From assembly GCF_002483205.1 (NCBI RefSeq), contig NZ_DLHM01000005.1:199951-263950 (forward strand): a stretch of DNA of 64,000 nucleotides, given 5' to 3'. The notes under the pieces were generated by a model, which saw only the letters and a list, made by a program, of their open reading frames with translations, ran no database searches and was not told the DNA's origin. Shown in pieces: positions 34,676-43,340 of this stretch. The translations under genes and the position numbers were made by a program. The DNA comes from Flavihumibacter sp. UBA7668 (GTDB lineage: Bacteria > Bacteroidota > Bacteroidia > Chitinophagales > Chitinophagaceae). Numbering within the stretch: the first letter of the stretch is position 1; each line of letters starts with the position of its first letter.

Positions 34676-37600
34676 ATGAGAAAATACCTGCTACTGGCGC
34701 TGGCCCTGGGAACATTCACCAGCCAGGCACAAACGAAAAAGAAAGCAACCAAGAATGCCGCTGTAACAGTTAATAGCCAAAATCCATCTTTGGAAGAACG
34801 GTTTCGTTCTCTGAAATTCCGCAATATCGGACCCTTCAGGGGCGGACGATCGGTGGCAACTACCGGTGTACCGGGAAATGATCAGCACTATTATATGGGC
34901 ACTACCGGAGGCGGACTCTGGAAAACAACCGATGCCGGCATCACCTGGAAAAACTGCTCGGATGGATTTTTCGGTACCGGATCGGTAGGAGCCGTAGCCG
35001 TCGCAGAATCGGATATCAATGTAGTCTATGTTGGAATGGGTGAACATGCACCAAGAGGCGTCATGACTTCCTATGGAGATGGAATCTACAAAAGTACAGA
35101 TGCCGGTGCCACCTGGAAAAAAATCGGATTGCCGGATAGCCGGCAAATTGCAGCCATCCGAATACACCCGAAAAATCCCGACCTGGTTTATGTGGCAGTG
35201 CAGGGTGCGTTAAACGGTCCGTCTGAAGAGCGCGGAATTTATAGGAGCACAGATGGCGGTGCCAACTGGAAAAAAATCCTATACATTAATAGCAGTACCG
35301 GCTGTTCCGATTTAAGTATGGATTATACCAATCCAAGAATACTATATGCCGCCATGTGGGAACACCATCGCCTCCCATGGGAAGTAAAAAGCGGCGGACC
35401 CGGCAGCGGATTATACAAATCAACCGATGGCGGTTTAACCTGGAATAAACTCGAACAGGGAATCCCAAAGGAATTGGGTAAGATGGCAATCGAAGTTTCG
35501 CGCAGCAATCCGAATAAAGTGTATGCACTGATTGAAAGCGATACCCATAAAGAACAGGGCGGTTTATTTGTTTCAGCTGATGGTGGCGCTACTTTTAACC
35601 GTGTCAGTAAGGATCACCGGCTGACCACTCGTGCCTGGTATTATATCGAACTGGCCGTAAATCCGCAAAATGAGAATGAAGTGCATTCTCTGGGTGCTGA
35701 ATGGATTAAGAGTATTGATGGCGGAAAAACCTGGTCTAATCTTTCCACCGCTCATGGAGATTACCATCAATTGTGGATCAATCCCGCTAACCCAAATAAC
35801 CTGGTGATGGCAGATGATGGGGGTGCTTCAATCAGTTTTAACGGCGGACAAAGTTTTAGTTCGCTCGATAATCAGCCAACAGCACAATTGTACCGGATAA
35901 ATGTGGACAATCAATTTCCTTATCGCATTTATGCCGGACAGCAGGATAATACCTCTCTTGTTATTGAAAGCAGGAATTTATGGGGTAGTTCAATTGGAGA
36001 ACGCAACTGGTTTTACTCGGCCGGGGGCGAAAGTGCATTTCTGGCATTTGATCCGGATAAACCAACTTATGTAATGGGAGGCAGTTACCAGGGTACCATT
36101 GAATTATTGAATCAGGAAATAAAAGAAGGAAAAGGAGTGATGGTTGTGCCATTGCAGTATCAGAGTATCATGCCGAAACAGATGCGGTATCGTTTTAACT
36201 GGAACGCGCCGATCGTTTGGTCAAAGGCGGATGGCGGAAGTTTTTACCATGCAGGAAACCGGTTGTTCAAGACCGCTAATCTGGGTAAAACCTGGACCGT
36301 ACTATCGCCTGATCTGACGCGGAATGATTCCAGCAAAATGGGACAGAGTGGCATTCCCTATACCAATGAAGGAGCAGGTGGAGAAAATTATGGAACGATC
36401 TCTTATGTGAGTTGTTCAACAGATGGCAAAATCATCTGGACAGGCAGTGATGATGGCATGGTTTACCTGACCCGGGATGGCGGCGCGAATTGGAAAAATG
36501 TTACCCCGGCGGGAATGCCGGAATGTCTGGTGAACAGTATTGAAGTGTCTGCACATGATCCGGCTACGGTTTATATCGCCTGCACCAGGTATAAAGTAAA
36601 TGATCTTTCTCCGATTTTGTATCGCAGTACAGATTATGGTACTACCTGGAAACGAATTGATGCAGGTATTCCGGTTGGTTCTTTTACAAGGGTTGTTCGG
36701 GAAGATCCCAAACAAAAAGGCCTATTGTTTGCAGGCACGGAAACCGGACTCTATATTTCCTGGACGAATGGCGATGCCTGGTCGAAATTGCAGTTGGGCT
36801 TACCCGTTACACCGATTACAGATTTAAAAATTCATCAGGATAATCTGATTGCAGCTACCATGGGCCGCTCTTTCTGGATTTTGGATGACCTGTTTATGGT
36901 GCGAAACAGTGCGGCTTTGGCAGATACTGCTGATGCGAAATTGTTTGGAATGGATCGGGTATTTCGGGTTGGTGGCGGAAGCGCCTTGAATGCGGTGGGT
37001 AGCACAGACGGAGCTGGACCAATGACTCCTGTGCGCGAAGGAACGAACGCAGCAACCGGTGCTGTTTTTTATTATCAGTTACCGGCTGTGGCAGATTCCG
37101 TTATGGTGGAGTTGGTGATTAAGGATGCAAAAGGAAAATTAATCCGTTCCTATTCAAGCGTAGCTGATTCAACATTTGTAGAGTTTCCAGGCGGGCCATC
37201 ACCTGATCCTGTATTGCCGAAGAAAGCGGGATTGAATCGATTTGTATGGAATTTACGGCATGAAAGCTATCCGGGTGTTCCGACTGCCTACATTGAAGGA
37301 AGCTGGGATGGGCATCGGGTTGCACCGGGAAATTATACAGCGGAGTTAAAGCTGGGTGATACGGTGCTGAAACATAGGATTGAAGTAGTGGCAGATCCGC
37401 GTATTGCTGCAGGCAAAGCTGATTATGAGGAACAGGATGAATGGCTGACGAAGGTGGAAGATGATTTGAACGATTTGCATCGTTCTGTTTTATATATGCG
37501 AACAGCAAAGAAACAGGTGGCAGATCTGATTGCATTGGTTGGCGATAAAGCTGCCTATGGCGAAGTGAAAAAACAGTCGGTAGCATTGCAGGATCGCATG

Positions 37601-37882
37601 AATGCATGGGAAGAAGCACTGGTTCAAAACCGATCCCAGAGTTATGATGATATCATTAATTTTGTAAATAAACTCAGCGCAGATTATTTTTTTCTGAAAG
37701 GCGAAATGGATGGCTTGATTCCTTTTGTAACAGATGGACAAAAAGAACAGTATCAAACCCTGCATGCCACCTGGATGCCATTGAAAAAAGAATATGATGC
37801 GATAACCGGCAGCGGAATTACCGCGTTGAATGAAACCTGTAAACGAATGGGGATTGAGCGGATCATGATGCCCCTACAATAG
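34676..37882 (+). CDS. Sortilin/BNR-repeat exported glycosidase-like protein
   Basis: The 1068-residue protein has a signal peptide (1-19, 'LLLALALGTFTSQAQ') and a ten-bladed-type beta-propeller region. This is marked by many Asp-box motifs (S/T-x-D-x-G-x-T-W), for example 'TTDAGITWKNCSD', 'STDGGANWKK', 'SIDGGKTWSN', 'TRDGGANWKN' and 'STDYGTTWKR'. The C-terminal 300 residues ('RFVWNLRHESYPGVPTAYIEGSWDGHRVAPGNYTAELKL' and a helical tail) match the 'glycosyl hydrolase, VPS10/sortilin-like' proteins of Bacteroidota, which are of uncertain activity. It starts 3 bases after the repeat element at 34672, so its promoter or ribosome site may lie in that repeat. The small gene at 37889 follows after 6 bases. 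Confidence 0.85.
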   Translation: MRKYLLLALALGTFTSQAQTKKKATKNAAVTVNSQNPSLEERFRSLKFRNIGPFRGGRSVATTGVPGNDQHYYMGTTGGGLWKTTDAGITWKNCSDGFFGTGSVGAVAVAESDINVVYVGMGEHAPRGVMTSYGDGIYKSTDAGATWKKIGLPDSRQIAAIRIHPKNPDLVYVAVQGALNGPSEERGIYRSTDGGANWKKILYINSSTGCSDLSMDYTNPRILYAAMWEHHRLPWEVKSGGPGSGLYKSTDGGLTWNKLEQGIPKELGKMAIEVSRSNPNKVYALIESDTHKEQGGLFVSADGGATFNRVSKDHRLTTRAWYYIELAVNPQNENEVHSLGAEWIKSIDGGKTWSNLSTAHGDYHQLWINPANPNNLVMADDGGASISFNGGQSFSSLDNQPTAQLYRINVDNQFPYRIYAGQQDNTSLVIESRNLWGSSIGERNWFYSAGGESAFLAFDPDKPTYVMGGSYQGTIELLNQEIKEGKGVMVVPLQYQSIMPKQMRYRFNWNAPIVWSKADGGSFYHAGNRLFKTANLGKTWTVLSPDLTRNDSSKMGQSGIPYTNEGAGGENYGTISYVSCSTDGKIIWTGSDDGMVYLTRDGGANWKNVTPAGMPECLVNSIEVSAHDPATVYIACTRYKVNDLSPILYRSTDYGTTWKRIDAGIPVGSFTRVVREDPKQKGLLFAGTETGLYISWTNGDAWSKLQLGLPVTPITDLKIHQDNLIAATMGRSFWILDDLFMVRNSAALADTADAKLFGMDRVFRVGGGSALNAVGSTDGAGPMTPVREGTNAATGAVFYYQLPAVADSVMVELVIKDAKGKLIRSYSSVADSTFVEFPGGPSPDPVLPKKAGLNRFVWNLRHESYPGVPTAYIEGSWDGHRVAPGNYTAELKLGDTVLKHRIEVVADPRIAAGKADYEEQDEWLTKVEDDLNDLHRSVLYMRTAKKQVADLIALVGDKAAYGEVKKQSVALQDRMNAWEEALVQNRSQSYDDIINFVNKLSADYFFLKGEMDGLIPFVTDGQKEQYQTLHATWMPLKKEYDAITGSGITALNETCKRMGIERIMMPLQ

Positions 37883-37888
37883 TTATTG

Positions 37889-38323
37889 ATGGAAAAAAAG
37901 AAACCTGAAATCGATATTGTGAATGAGATTTTGGAGGAATGCATACTGGCGTATCCGATCTCTTCTTTTGTGATCAGTTTGTACAAGCAATATTTGCAGC
38001 GGGGCAGTTTGAGTAAAAAACAATTGCAGGGATTATATGGGAAGGCTTCGAAGATTGAAGGTTTATCTCCTGGAAAACTGGCAACGCTGGAAGCCCTAAT
38101 TGCACGGATGCCAACACGGCTGAAATCTGCCTTGCCGGTGGCGGAGCCGCAGCCCGAATTTGAACTTGATCCGGAAGCCGGTCGACTGATAGAGGCGATT
38201 CTTGCGCGGTATCCGGAACATAAACGGGTCTTGTTTCTTCAGGGAAAGTATTTACGCAAGGAGGTTTTATTGCCTGCAGATATGGCTGATCTGAAACGCT
38301 TTGCCAAGGTGCTGGGGGTTTAG
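37889..38323 (+). CDS. Small soluble protein, unknown
   Basis: The 144-residue protein is helical and Leu/Lys-rich, without signal peptide or known motif ('EILEECILAYPISSFVISLYKQYLQRGSLSKKQLQGLYGKASKIEGLSPGKLATLEALIARM'). The ATG at 37889 lies 6 bases after the stop of the sortilin-like gene, so it is probably the second gene of that operon. Its TAG stop overlaps the first base of a GTGTCAGA-type repeat (38323). The second half ('IEAILARYPEHKRVLFLQGKYLRKEVLLPADMADLKRFAKVLG') mirrors part of the first in style, but a true duplication is not convincing. Confidence 0.7.
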   Translation: MEKKKPEIDIVNEILEECILAYPISSFVISLYKQYLQRGSLSKKQLQGLYGKASKIEGLSPGKLATLEALIARMPTRLKSALPVAEPQPEFELDPEAGRLIEAILARYPEHKRVLFLQGKYLRKEVLLPADMADLKRFAKVLGV

Positions 38324-38377
38324 GTGTCAGACAGGTGTTAGAACGTTGTTAGAGAGGTGTCAGATAGATGTTAGAAC
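38323..38377. repeat. Two direct GTGTCAGA...GTTAGAAC units
   Basis: A 22-base unit at 38323-38344 and its near copy at 38356-38377 (3 differences) lie between the 37889 gene and the RAYT gene. The first base is the G of the TAG stop at 38321-38323. Confidence 0.9.
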
Positions 38378-38477
38378 TGTGTAAGATGAAAAGGAAGAAT
38401 TCCTGTTTAAAGGAAAGGAAGCTTCGAATGGCTTGGAGTATGGTGGTTCTTAAAATAGTGTGGTCCAGCTCTGCTTA

Positions 38478-39035
38478 TTAATAATATTTCTGTTTTGAGT
38501 TAAACATCCGGTAATCTAGATCCAGTAGTTCAATCGCCAAATTTTTATTGCAGATCCCGGGAAGATGTGGATTCAGGTATTCTCTGAAGGAGGAGAATGT
38601 CCAGTCTTCCGGATAGGTGACGAGATTGGATTCCACTGGGTTTTTATGGATATAATGAAACGTATTGATCGCCTGAACGGTTGATTGGTATTCAATCGGT
38701 TTGGACTTTGCTTTTTGTTGAAAGAGATTGCCACAGATGCCGTGTTCTGAGTTGAAAGCCTTGGTGTAGGTGCTTTGCATCAGACGAACTCCTTCACTAA
38801 GATTGGAAATTGCAAGAATTCTTCCATCAATCAGTTCCGCAGAGTGTTGATTAGCATGGATAAGCAGATGGTAATGATTGGGCATCAGCGCATAACTCAG
38901 TATATCGCAATGCGGCTGGATATAAAGGATTATTTTACCCAGAAAGAAATTGTAATTGCGTTCGGAATGAAACAGTCGTTGTTTCTGATTGCCACGATTA
39001 TAAATGTGGTATAGGTTGTCTTGAATGATATTCAT
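38478..39035 (-). CDS. REP-associated tyrosine transposase (Y1, RAYT family)
   Basis: The 185-residue protein is a Y1/HUH single-strand transposase of the IS200-like TnpA_REP type. The HUH metal motif is 'NHYHLLIH' (HYH). The catalytic Tyr region is expected in the following helix ('QSTYTKAFNSEHG', Tyr), after which comes 'FQQKAKSKPIEYQSTVQAINTFHYIHKNPV', a segment conserved in RAYTs. RAYTs cut and move short repeat (REP) sequences. Clusters of a 22-base repeat with hairpin potential lie on both sides of it (38323-38377, 39107-39207) and at 34627. No terminal repeats of an ordinary insertion sequence are seen, so it looks domesticated. Confidence 0.92.
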   Translation of the reverse strand: MNIIQDNLYHIYNRGNQKQRLFHSERNYNFFLGKIILYIQPHCDILSYALMPNHYHLLIHANQHSAELIDGRILAISNLSEGVRLMQSTYTKAFNSEHGICGNLFQQKAKSKPIEYQSTVQAINTFHYIHKNPVESNLVTYPEDWTFSSFREYLNPHLPGICNKNLAIELLDLDYRMFNSKQKYY

Positions 39036-39106
39036 GTTTCAAAACTAGGCGACAGCCTTATCGTAGTCAAGCGCTGAATCACCTGAATTGCTACGGTGTT
39101 TTCACA

Positions 39107-39207
39107 GGTGTCAGATACCTGTCTAACTGGTGTCTGACACGTATTTCCACTATGTTCTAACACTGTCCTAACACCTGTCTGACGACTGTTCTAACTAGTG
39201 TCTGACG
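39107..39207. repeat. GTGTCAGA-family repeat cluster upstream of RAYT
   Basis: One forward unit starts at 39107; its GTGTCAGA (39108-39115) pairs with TCTGACAC (39133-39140) as a hairpin. Inverted unit pieces follow at about 39154-39183 and 39188-39207, reaching within 16 bases of the next gene's ATG. Confidence 0.85.
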
Positions 39208-39210
39208 TCT

Positions 39211-39218
39211 TATCTTCG
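39211..39218 (+). promoter_or_regulatory. -7-like element TATCTTCG, four bases before ATG
   Basis: One mismatch to TAnnTTTG. It lies just after the repeat cluster, and the gene's ATG is at 39223, implying a leaderless transcript. Confidence 0.4.
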
Positions 39219-39222
39219 CAGC

Positions 39223-40101
39223 ATGAAAATAACATTGGAAAACGAGCAGATACGTGCGGTAATTGAAACAATCGGCGCGGAATTGCAGGAGTTGAAAAAC
39301 CTCGCAAACGGGATTTCCTACCTCTGGAACGGAGATCCCGCCTATTGGGGGAAATTCTCGCCCATCCTGTTCCCAATCGTAGGAACCCTGAAAGAAAATA
39401 CCTACAATTATAAAAATCATCGGTACTCGCTTCCCCGTCATGGTTTCGCAAGAGAAAGAAATTTTGAATGCATCCAGCAAACCGCAGATAGCGCCAGCTT
39501 CCTCCTCACCGATGATGCGTCCACTAAAGAAGTATTCCCATTCGATTTCCAGTTGGTAATCCGATACTCCCTGCTCAACAACCTGCTTTCCTGCGCCTAT
39601 ATGGTTACCAATCCCGGCACAGAAGACCTTTATTTTTCCATCGGAGCACATCCCGCATTTGCGGTACCGGTCGGATTTTCCCAGGAAGCTCCCCATTATG
39701 AAGATTATTTCCTCCAATTCAATCAGTCTTCCAGCCTGCAACGCTACAAACTCGATAAAGGATTAATCGGAACGGAAACAGCTGATATTCCCCTGGAAAA
39801 TCACCGGCTTCCCCTCGAAAAAAGCCTGTTTGAGGAAGATGCCATCGTGCTGAAAAATCTTCCCGATACTTCCATCAGTCTTCGGTCCTCTAAACATTCA
39901 CACGGACTCGATTTCGGTTTTCAGGATTTCCCCTTTTTCGGCATCTGGGCCGCTCCCGGTGCACCCTTTGTTTGCCTCGAACCCTGGTGCGGAATCGCAG
40001 ACTCCATCAAGCATAATCAACAGCTCCAAGAAAAAGAAGGCATTAACCAACTTCAACCCGGAGCCGTATTCGAACGAAACTGGACCGTGAAAGTTTATTG
40101 A
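39223..40101 (+). CDS. Aldose 1-epimerase family protein (LacX-like)
   Basis: The 292-residue protein is a mutarotase-fold enzyme. It shows 'LWNGDPAYWGKFSPILFPIVGTLKENTYNYKNHRYSLPRHGFARERNFE' with its first His (HGFARE), 'FSIGAHPAFAVPVGFSQEAPHYEDYFLQF' (catalytic His) and 'PFVCLEPWCGIADS' near the C-terminus. This is the LacX/YeaD-like branch, and the sugar phosphate or free sugar used is not known. The gene is a single transcription unit on the plus strand, with 3 bases between its stop and the convergent SAM hydrolase-like gene. The start lies directly downstream of the RAYT-associated repeat cluster. Confidence 0.88.
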   Translation: MKITLENEQIRAVIETIGAELQELKNLANGISYLWNGDPAYWGKFSPILFPIVGTLKENTYNYKNHRYSLPRHGFARERNFECIQQTADSASFLLTDDASTKEVFPFDFQLVIRYSLLNNLLSCAYMVTNPGTEDLYFSIGAHPAFAVPVGFSQEAPHYEDYFLQFNQSSSLQRYKLDKGLIGTETADIPLENHRLPLEKSLFEEDAIVLKNLPDTSISLRSSKHSHGLDFGFQDFPFFGIWAAPGAPFVCLEPWCGIADSIKHNQQLQEKEGINQLQPGAVFERNWTVKVY

Positions 40102-40104
40102 TTA

Positions 40105-41019
40105 TCACCTTTTCAAACCCGTAACTTTTTCAATCACCAGATCCCAACCCGGACCAGATCCAACCTTAAACTCCTGCGCAAAATTTCCCTGATTAATTCC
40201 CAGGGAAAAATTCAATAAACTATTAGCATAGGCCACCGGCTTACCCACAGGTACAACCGAAAACGTGTTTCCAAATAATACTGTATCCCGATAAACCTGC
40301 TGCCCCTCTTTTCGAACAGTTACCAACAACGGATCGCCATATCGGACACCAAAATCCTGCACCAGTTGAAGCGGAATATTCGTCCAGATATTTCCATATT
40401 GAGGATCCAGTACCGGAATATTCCCGCGTAACAGTTTGCCTTCGCGCCGGGCTGCCTGAAATGGAATTTTAACCACCGTTTCAGCAGGCACTAATGGACC
40501 GATAGCAGCAAAACTAATCCGCCCTGCTGCCAACCGTGCAGCCGTATACGCATATAAATCCCGACCATGAAATGTATAGGAAGCAGAAGATCCGGGAAGC
40601 CGGTTTCGTTCTTCCTCCAACAAACGCACTTCATCCATGCCGATTTCTAATGCCAGCAGGGTAAGGGTTCCATTATCAGGAGTCACAATGAATTGTCCGG
40701 TTTTCAGTTTCGCAATCACCGAACGCCGGGCTGATCCCACCCCTGGATCCACCACCGATACAAATACAGTACCTGCCGGCCAATACGGCACCGTTTGCCG
40801 AAGCCGATAAGCCGCCTGCCAGATATCATAGGGCGGGATTTCATGGCTTAAATCATACTGCGCCAGAAGGGGCGATACCCCGTATGCGACCCCTTTCATC
40901 GCAGCAACAGCCCCGTCCTTTACACCAAAATCAGTTTGATATACCAATACCGGTTTTTGTCCAAACACAGATAAACTGTCCTGCCAGCAGAAGAGAAAGA
41001 TAAGTATGAAACGTACCAT
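40105..41019 (-). CDS. Exported SAM hydroxide adenosyltransferase (DUF62) family protein
   Basis: The 304-residue protein has the SAM-dependent chlorinase/fluorinase/hydrolase fold. Landmarks are 'YQTDFGVKDGAVAAMKG' (D30, D35), 'VSVVDPGVGSARRSVI', 'FIVTPDNGTLTLL' and 'YTFHGRDLYAYTAARLA'. Most homologues are cytoplasmic and hydrolyse S-adenosylmethionine to adenosine and methionine. This one begins with a hydrophobic stretch (1-20, 'ILIFLFCWQDSLSVFGQ') that looks like a cleavable signal peptide, implying export. What it would do outside the cytoplasm is unclear. On the minus strand TAACTTTA lies 19 bases before the ATG as a possible -7 element. Confidence 0.85.
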   Translation of the reverse strand: MVRFILIFLFCWQDSLSVFGQKPVLVYQTDFGVKDGAVAAMKGVAYGVSPLLAQYDLSHEIPPYDIWQAAYRLRQTVPYWPAGTVFVSVVDPGVGSARRSVIAKLKTGQFIVTPDNGTLTLLALEIGMDEVRLLEEERNRLPGSSASYTFHGRDLYAYTAARLAAGRISFAAIGPLVPAETVVKIPFQAARREGKLLRGNIPVLDPQYGNIWTNIPLQLVQDFGVRYGDPLLVTVRKEGQQVYRDTVLFGNTFSVVPVGKPVAYANSLLNFSLGINQGNFAQEFKVGSGPGWDLVIEKVTGLKR

Positions 41020-41103
41020 GGGTGAGTATTATGCCCGATAAAGTTAGTAGAAAGCTGGCCCCATTTGCACTATCTTTACGGTTCATCGAAATGTGTTTTA
41101 CAA

Positions 41104-42483
41104 GTGAAGTTTAATGAATTGAATCTTGATCCGGGACTGATGGAAGGAATTGAAGCATCCGGATATATTACCCTTACGCCTGTTCAGGAACAGGTTATGC
41201 CATCCATTTTAGAAGGAAGAGACCTGATTGCCTCGGCACAAACCGGCACCGGCAAAACTGCCGCTTTCCTTTTACCGATACTCAGCAAATTAATTGAACA
41301 TCGCCACCCCGGACATACCAGTGGCGTGATCATCGTCCCAACCCGCGAACTGGCTGTGCAGATCGCTCAACATGTAGAGGGACTTTCCTATTTCACTCCC
41401 ATCAGCTCAATTGCCATTTATGGCGGTGGAGATGGTGGTGCGTTTGTTCAGGAAAAACAGGCGCTCCGAAACGGAGTAGACCTCGTAATCTGTACACCAG
41501 GAAAACTCATCGCTCACCTCAATATGGGTTATGTGGATTTTAGTGAAGTTCAATTTCTCGTATTGGATGAAGCAGACAGGATGCTTGATATGGGATTTAA
41601 TGATGATATCATGCGCATTATCCGTCACCTTCCCGATAAACGGCAAAGCCTTCTTTTCTCCGCTACCATGCCCGAGAAAATCAGAAGCCTCGCAAAGAAA
41701 ATTCTGAAACAACCGGTTGAAGTTAATATCGCCATTTCACGTCCGCCAGAAAAAATAGTGCAACGTGCCTATGTGGTTTATGAACCGCAAAAAAATCCTT
41801 TGATCCAGCATATTATCCGTGAAACACCCCACCGAAGTCTGGTTATTTTCTGTTCACGAAAACATACGGTAAAGGAACTGACCCAAACCCTTAAACGTGC
41901 AAAATTTACAGTAGCTGAAATTCACTCCGATCTCGAACAAACAGAGCGGGAAGATATCCTGATGGGTTTTAAAAGTGGCCGGATTCCCGTTATCGTAGCT
42001 ACCGATGTACTGAGCCGTGGAATCGATATTGATACAATTGATGTGGTTGTCAATTATGATGTACCACATGATGGCGAAGATTATGTTCACCGGATCGGAA
42101 GAACCGCCCGGGCAGAAAAAGACGGTAAAGCATTTACCCTGGTAAGCGAGCAGGAAATGGGACGTTTCGGTCGGATTGAACAACTGATCGGGAACGAAGT
42201 TCCAAAACTCGAAGTGCCGGCAGAATTGGGAGCCGGACCGGAATACCACCCCGGAAAGAGAGGGGGAAAGAGGGAGAAATGGGGGAAGAAGGGGAACGGA
42301 GAAGGGAGAAAGGAGAGAGGAGAAGGGAGAAATGGAAGAGGAGAAGGGAGAAAGGAGAGGGGAGAAAGGAAAGGAGAGAGGGGAGAAGGGAGGAAGGAAA
42401 ATGGGGCAGCGCAGCCTACTGGCGAAATGAGACCGAAATTGAAAATTGAAAAAAAATCGGATAGTCCCGGACCGGTTGAATAA
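41104..42483 (+). CDS. DEAD-box RNA helicase with repetitive basic tail
   Basis: The 459-residue protein has all core motifs: Q motif ('TLTPVQEQV', Q28), I (AQTGTGKT, 45-52), Ia (PTREL), II (DEAD, 155-158), III (SAT, 186-188), V ('ATDVLSRGIDI') and VI ('HRIGRTARA'). It unwinds RNA with ATP, perhaps in ribosome assembly or cold response. The start is a GTG at 41104; an earlier frame is not family-like. The tail from about residue 385 to 440 is a Gly/Glu/Arg/Lys repeat coded by a purine-rich DNA repeat (42257-42403), taking the place of the usual basic RNA-binding tail. TATCTTTA at 41071-41078 is a -7 candidate. Confidence 0.93.
   Translation: MKFNELNLDPGLMEGIEASGYITLTPVQEQVMPSILEGRDLIASAQTGTGKTAAFLLPILSKLIEHRHPGHTSGVIIVPTRELAVQIAQHVEGLSYFTPISSIAIYGGGDGGAFVQEKQALRNGVDLVICTPGKLIAHLNMGYVDFSEVQFLVLDEADRMLDMGFNDDIMRIIRHLPDKRQSLLFSATMPEKIRSLAKKILKQPVEVNIAISRPPEKIVQRAYVVYEPQKNPLIQHIIRETPHRSLVIFCSRKHTVKELTQTLKRAKFTVAEIHSDLEQTEREDILMGFKSGRIPVIVATDVLSRGIDIDTIDVVVNYDVPHDGEDYVHRIGRTARAEKDGKAFTLVSEQEMGRFGRIEQLIGNEVPKLEVPAELGAGPEYHPGKRGGKREKWGKKGNGEGRKERGEGRNGRGEGRKERGERKGERGEGRKENGAAQPTGEMRPKLKIEKKSDSPGPVE
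42257..42403 (+). repeat. GGAGAAA/GGGAGAAAGG purine repeat in the helicase tail
   Basis: About 147 bases of imperfect GGAGAAGGGAGAAA-type units lie in frame and encode a chain of GERK/GEGRKERG residues before the natural C-terminus. The strand is almost purely purine. Confidence 0.9.
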
Positions 42484-42518
42484 GTCCAGGAAACAACCGG
42501 TTTAAAAATCGCATAAAG

Positions 42519-43328
42519 ATGAAGTTGAATCTCTTGAAAGCAGGCAGCCTTTTGCTGCTTTTCTTTTTTATATTGGCAGCCTGCAGTACAAATCCCTATA
42601 AGACAACCAATAAGGCGCATAAAAAGAAAGTAAAACTTCTTACAAAACAACTGCGGCAGTATCCCCCGGTTCATTCCCTGTCAACGGCGCCTTATTGGGT
42701 TGGTACTACCAATTTCAGTATGCGCAAACCCAATTTTGTGATCATCCATCACACTGCGCAAAACAGTTGTGATCAGACCCTTCGAACGTTCACCATTCCG
42801 AGAACCCAGGTGAGTTCCCATTATGTCATCTGCAAGGACGGAACCATTCATCATATGCTGAATGATTACCTGCGGGCACATCATGCCGGGGTCGGAAGTT
42901 GGGGTTATGATACGGATCTGAATTCTTCCAGTATCGGTATTGAACTCGATAATAACGGATTTGAATACTTCGATGATCGTCAGATAAACAGTCTGCTGAA
43001 TTTGCTGGATACGCTCAAAAAACGGCATACCATCCCGCAGGGAAATATTATCGGCCACGGTGATATCGCACCCACCAGAAAAAATGACCCCAATTGGAGA
43101 TTTCCCTGGAAGGATCTGGCAGACAGAGGATTCGGGAAATGGTTTGCAGATACAACCGGTGTGGAACCGCCACCCTACTTTGATAAACTAATGGCGCTTC
43201 GCCTGGTGGGATTTAATACCAGCGATTCAATTGCTGCACGGCAATCATTCAAACGTCACTGGCTGCAGGATACTACGGCCGGATGGACACCCGAAGCGGA
43301 AAAAATCCTTTACCAGTTAAGCCGATGA
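42519..43328 (+). CDS. N-acetylmuramoyl-L-alanine amidase lipoprotein
   Basis: The 269-residue protein has a lipoprotein signal (Cys22, 'FFFILAACSTN') and an amidase_2/PGRP-type domain. Its zinc ligands are seen in 'FVIIHHTAQNSC' (His77/78), 'RAHHAGVGSWGYDTDLNSSSIGIELDNNG' and 'IIGHGDIAPTRKNDPNWRFPWK'. It would cleave the amide bond between MurNAc and the stem peptide, as AmiD does in the outer membrane. It follows the helicase gene by 36 bases but is probably independent. The 3' end faces the metallophosphoesterase gene. Confidence 0.9.
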   Translation: MKLNLLKAGSLLLLFFFILAACSTNPYKTTNKAHKKKVKLLTKQLRQYPPVHSLSTAPYWVGTTNFSMRKPNFVIIHHTAQNSCDQTLRTFTIPRTQVSSHYVICKDGTIHHMLNDYLRAHHAGVGSWGYDTDLNSSSIGIELDNNGFEYFDDRQINSLLNLLDTLKKRHTIPQGNIIGHGDIAPTRKNDPNWRFPWKDLADRGFGKWFADTTGVEPPPYFDKLMALRLVGFNTSDSIAARQSFKRHWLQDTTAGWTPEAEKILYQLSR

Positions 43329-43340
43329 ATTATCCTGCAT

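Noticed and set aside
38478..39035. Ordinary IS200/IS605 insertion sequence
   Set aside because: The protein has RAYT features and no second gene or typical IS ends flank it; its surroundings hold the short repeat family instead.
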